Positions 63,607 to 64,000 of a stretch of DNA of 64,000 bases are shown here, piece after piece (the stretch's first letter is position 1; each line of letters opens with the position of its first letter). This stretch comes from Lacticaseibacillus paracasei subsp. paracasei (GTDB lineage: Bacteria > Bacillota > Bacilli > Lactobacillales > Lactobacillaceae), in contig NZ_AP012541.1 in assembly GCF_000829035.1 (NCBI RefSeq), forward strand, positions 2,356,001 through 2,420,000. The letters are read 5' to 3'. Under the pieces are notes generated by a model, which was not told where the DNA came from, made no database searches, and saw only the letters and a program-made list of their open reading frames with translations. The position numbers were made by a program, and so were the translations under genes.

Positions 63607-64000
63607 TTACTGGTGATTAAACATTTTATCGACAAAATATTGCCAGTAAGTTTTCGTTCCCGTGATAACGGCGGCCTGTCCTGCGATACCGTAGTGCAAG
63701 GTCTGCCGCTGTAGTTCACTCAGTGGCACTCGGGCCTGTACTTTAAAGTAATTGCCAACTTTAGCATTCACAGTTGGTGCGACATCAATGGCATCAATCC
63801 GGCCGGTCAGCGTCATCGGTGATGGGACATTCTCCGCAATTCGCAGCCGAACGCTTTGACCACGTTTCAAACTCATGATTTCCGCTGGCGAAACTGCCAG
63901 CTTCAACTCAACTTCTTTTTGCGTGGCTAAGTCTGGCAAAATTTGCGCCAAAACGGTGCCAGCCGGAATGTACTTGTTGCCACTTAAGGATGCTTCAAGA
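63607..64000 (-). CDS. Bacteriocin ABC-export accessory protein (HlyD-like), C-terminal part
   Basis: Open to the right edge, so only about 130 C-terminal residues are seen. It shows the HlyD/ComB-type barrel: SGNKYIPAGTVLAQILPD, PAEIMSLKRGQSVRLRIAEN, FKVQARVPLSEL and TLHYGIAGQAAVITGTKTYW, ending in a short KMFNHQ tail. Such proteins work with a peptidase-containing ABC transporter to export double-glycine bacteriocins and pheromones. It marks the start of a bacteriocin locus beyond the window. Confidence 0.85.
   Translation of the reverse strand, partial: LEASLSGNKYIPAGTVLAQILPDLATQKEVELKLAVSPAEIMSLKRGQSVRLRIAENVPSPMTLTGRIDAIDVAPTVNAKVGNYFKVQARVPLSELQRQTLHYGIAGQAAVITGTKTYWQYFVDKMFNHQ

Overview
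The window reads as chromosomal DNA of a lactobacillus of the Lacticaseibacillus casei/paracasei/rhamnosus group. The evidence is a moderate GC content, casei-group gene content (tandem PepC-type aminopeptidases, Kup, pyruvate phosphate dikinase, L-lactate oxidase, a spaFED-type pilus operon), and housekeeping proteins that look like lactobacillar orthologues. The species call is inference from gene content. No tRNA, rRNA or CRISPR array was seen.

Layout. 1-19.3 kb, minus strand: a translation/repair block, dut-radA-yacL ... gltX ... cysS-mrnC-rlmB-yacP, split by accessory modules: an ABC transporter, a MucBP surface protein, a GntR/DUF5808/YhfC operon, a divergent RpiR/RpiA-like pair, an oxidoreductase, an FAD oxidase and an orphan gene. 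19.5-41 kb: GNAT, DUF805, two PepC paralogues, an ABC transporter, kup, ppdK with its CcpN-like regulator, gpmA, an LtrA-like protein, lactate oxidase, small stress-type proteins and an MFS transporter. 40.4-42.8 kb: proBA behind a proline-type T-box. 43.3-52.3 kb: a surface region with an anchorless pilin-domain protein, a predicted propeller protein and spaFED plus a pilin sortase gene that carries an in-frame amber stop. 52.5-58.6 kb: assorted genes, including a DUF2075 ATPase, a lipase-like hydrolase and a PadR regulator with two tandem membrane paralogues. 58.7-64 kb: the flank of a bacteriocin locus, with two intact immunity-type genes, one frameshifted immunity gene, a ThrE-type exporter, a small operon with a second frameshifted gene, an IS30-family element and the 3' part of a bacteriocin-export accessory gene running off the edge.

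Most interesting signal: three minus-strand promoters, 20 to 38 kb apart (about 5.5, 43.2 and 63.5 kb), carry the same operator: two 9-bp direct repeats related to GACGTTAAT/AACGTTTAT, separated by exactly 12 bp and followed exactly 32 bp later by a -10-like hexamer. This is the geometry of operators for LytTR-type bacteriocin quorum-sensing response regulators. The three outputs are an intact 35-aa membrane peptide, a 64-codon membrane protein interrupted by TGA, and a frameshifted operon whose leader has been split by the IS30 element. I infer a dispersed bacteriocin-type regulon that is partly decayed in this strain.

Other signals: a dispersed imperfect inverted-repeat family (four copies plus a half-copy), a 183-nt element with nested helices and a short relic of it elsewhere, a shared palindromic motif before ppdK and its regulator gene, and an IS30 element flanked by an unusually long 17-bp direct repeat.
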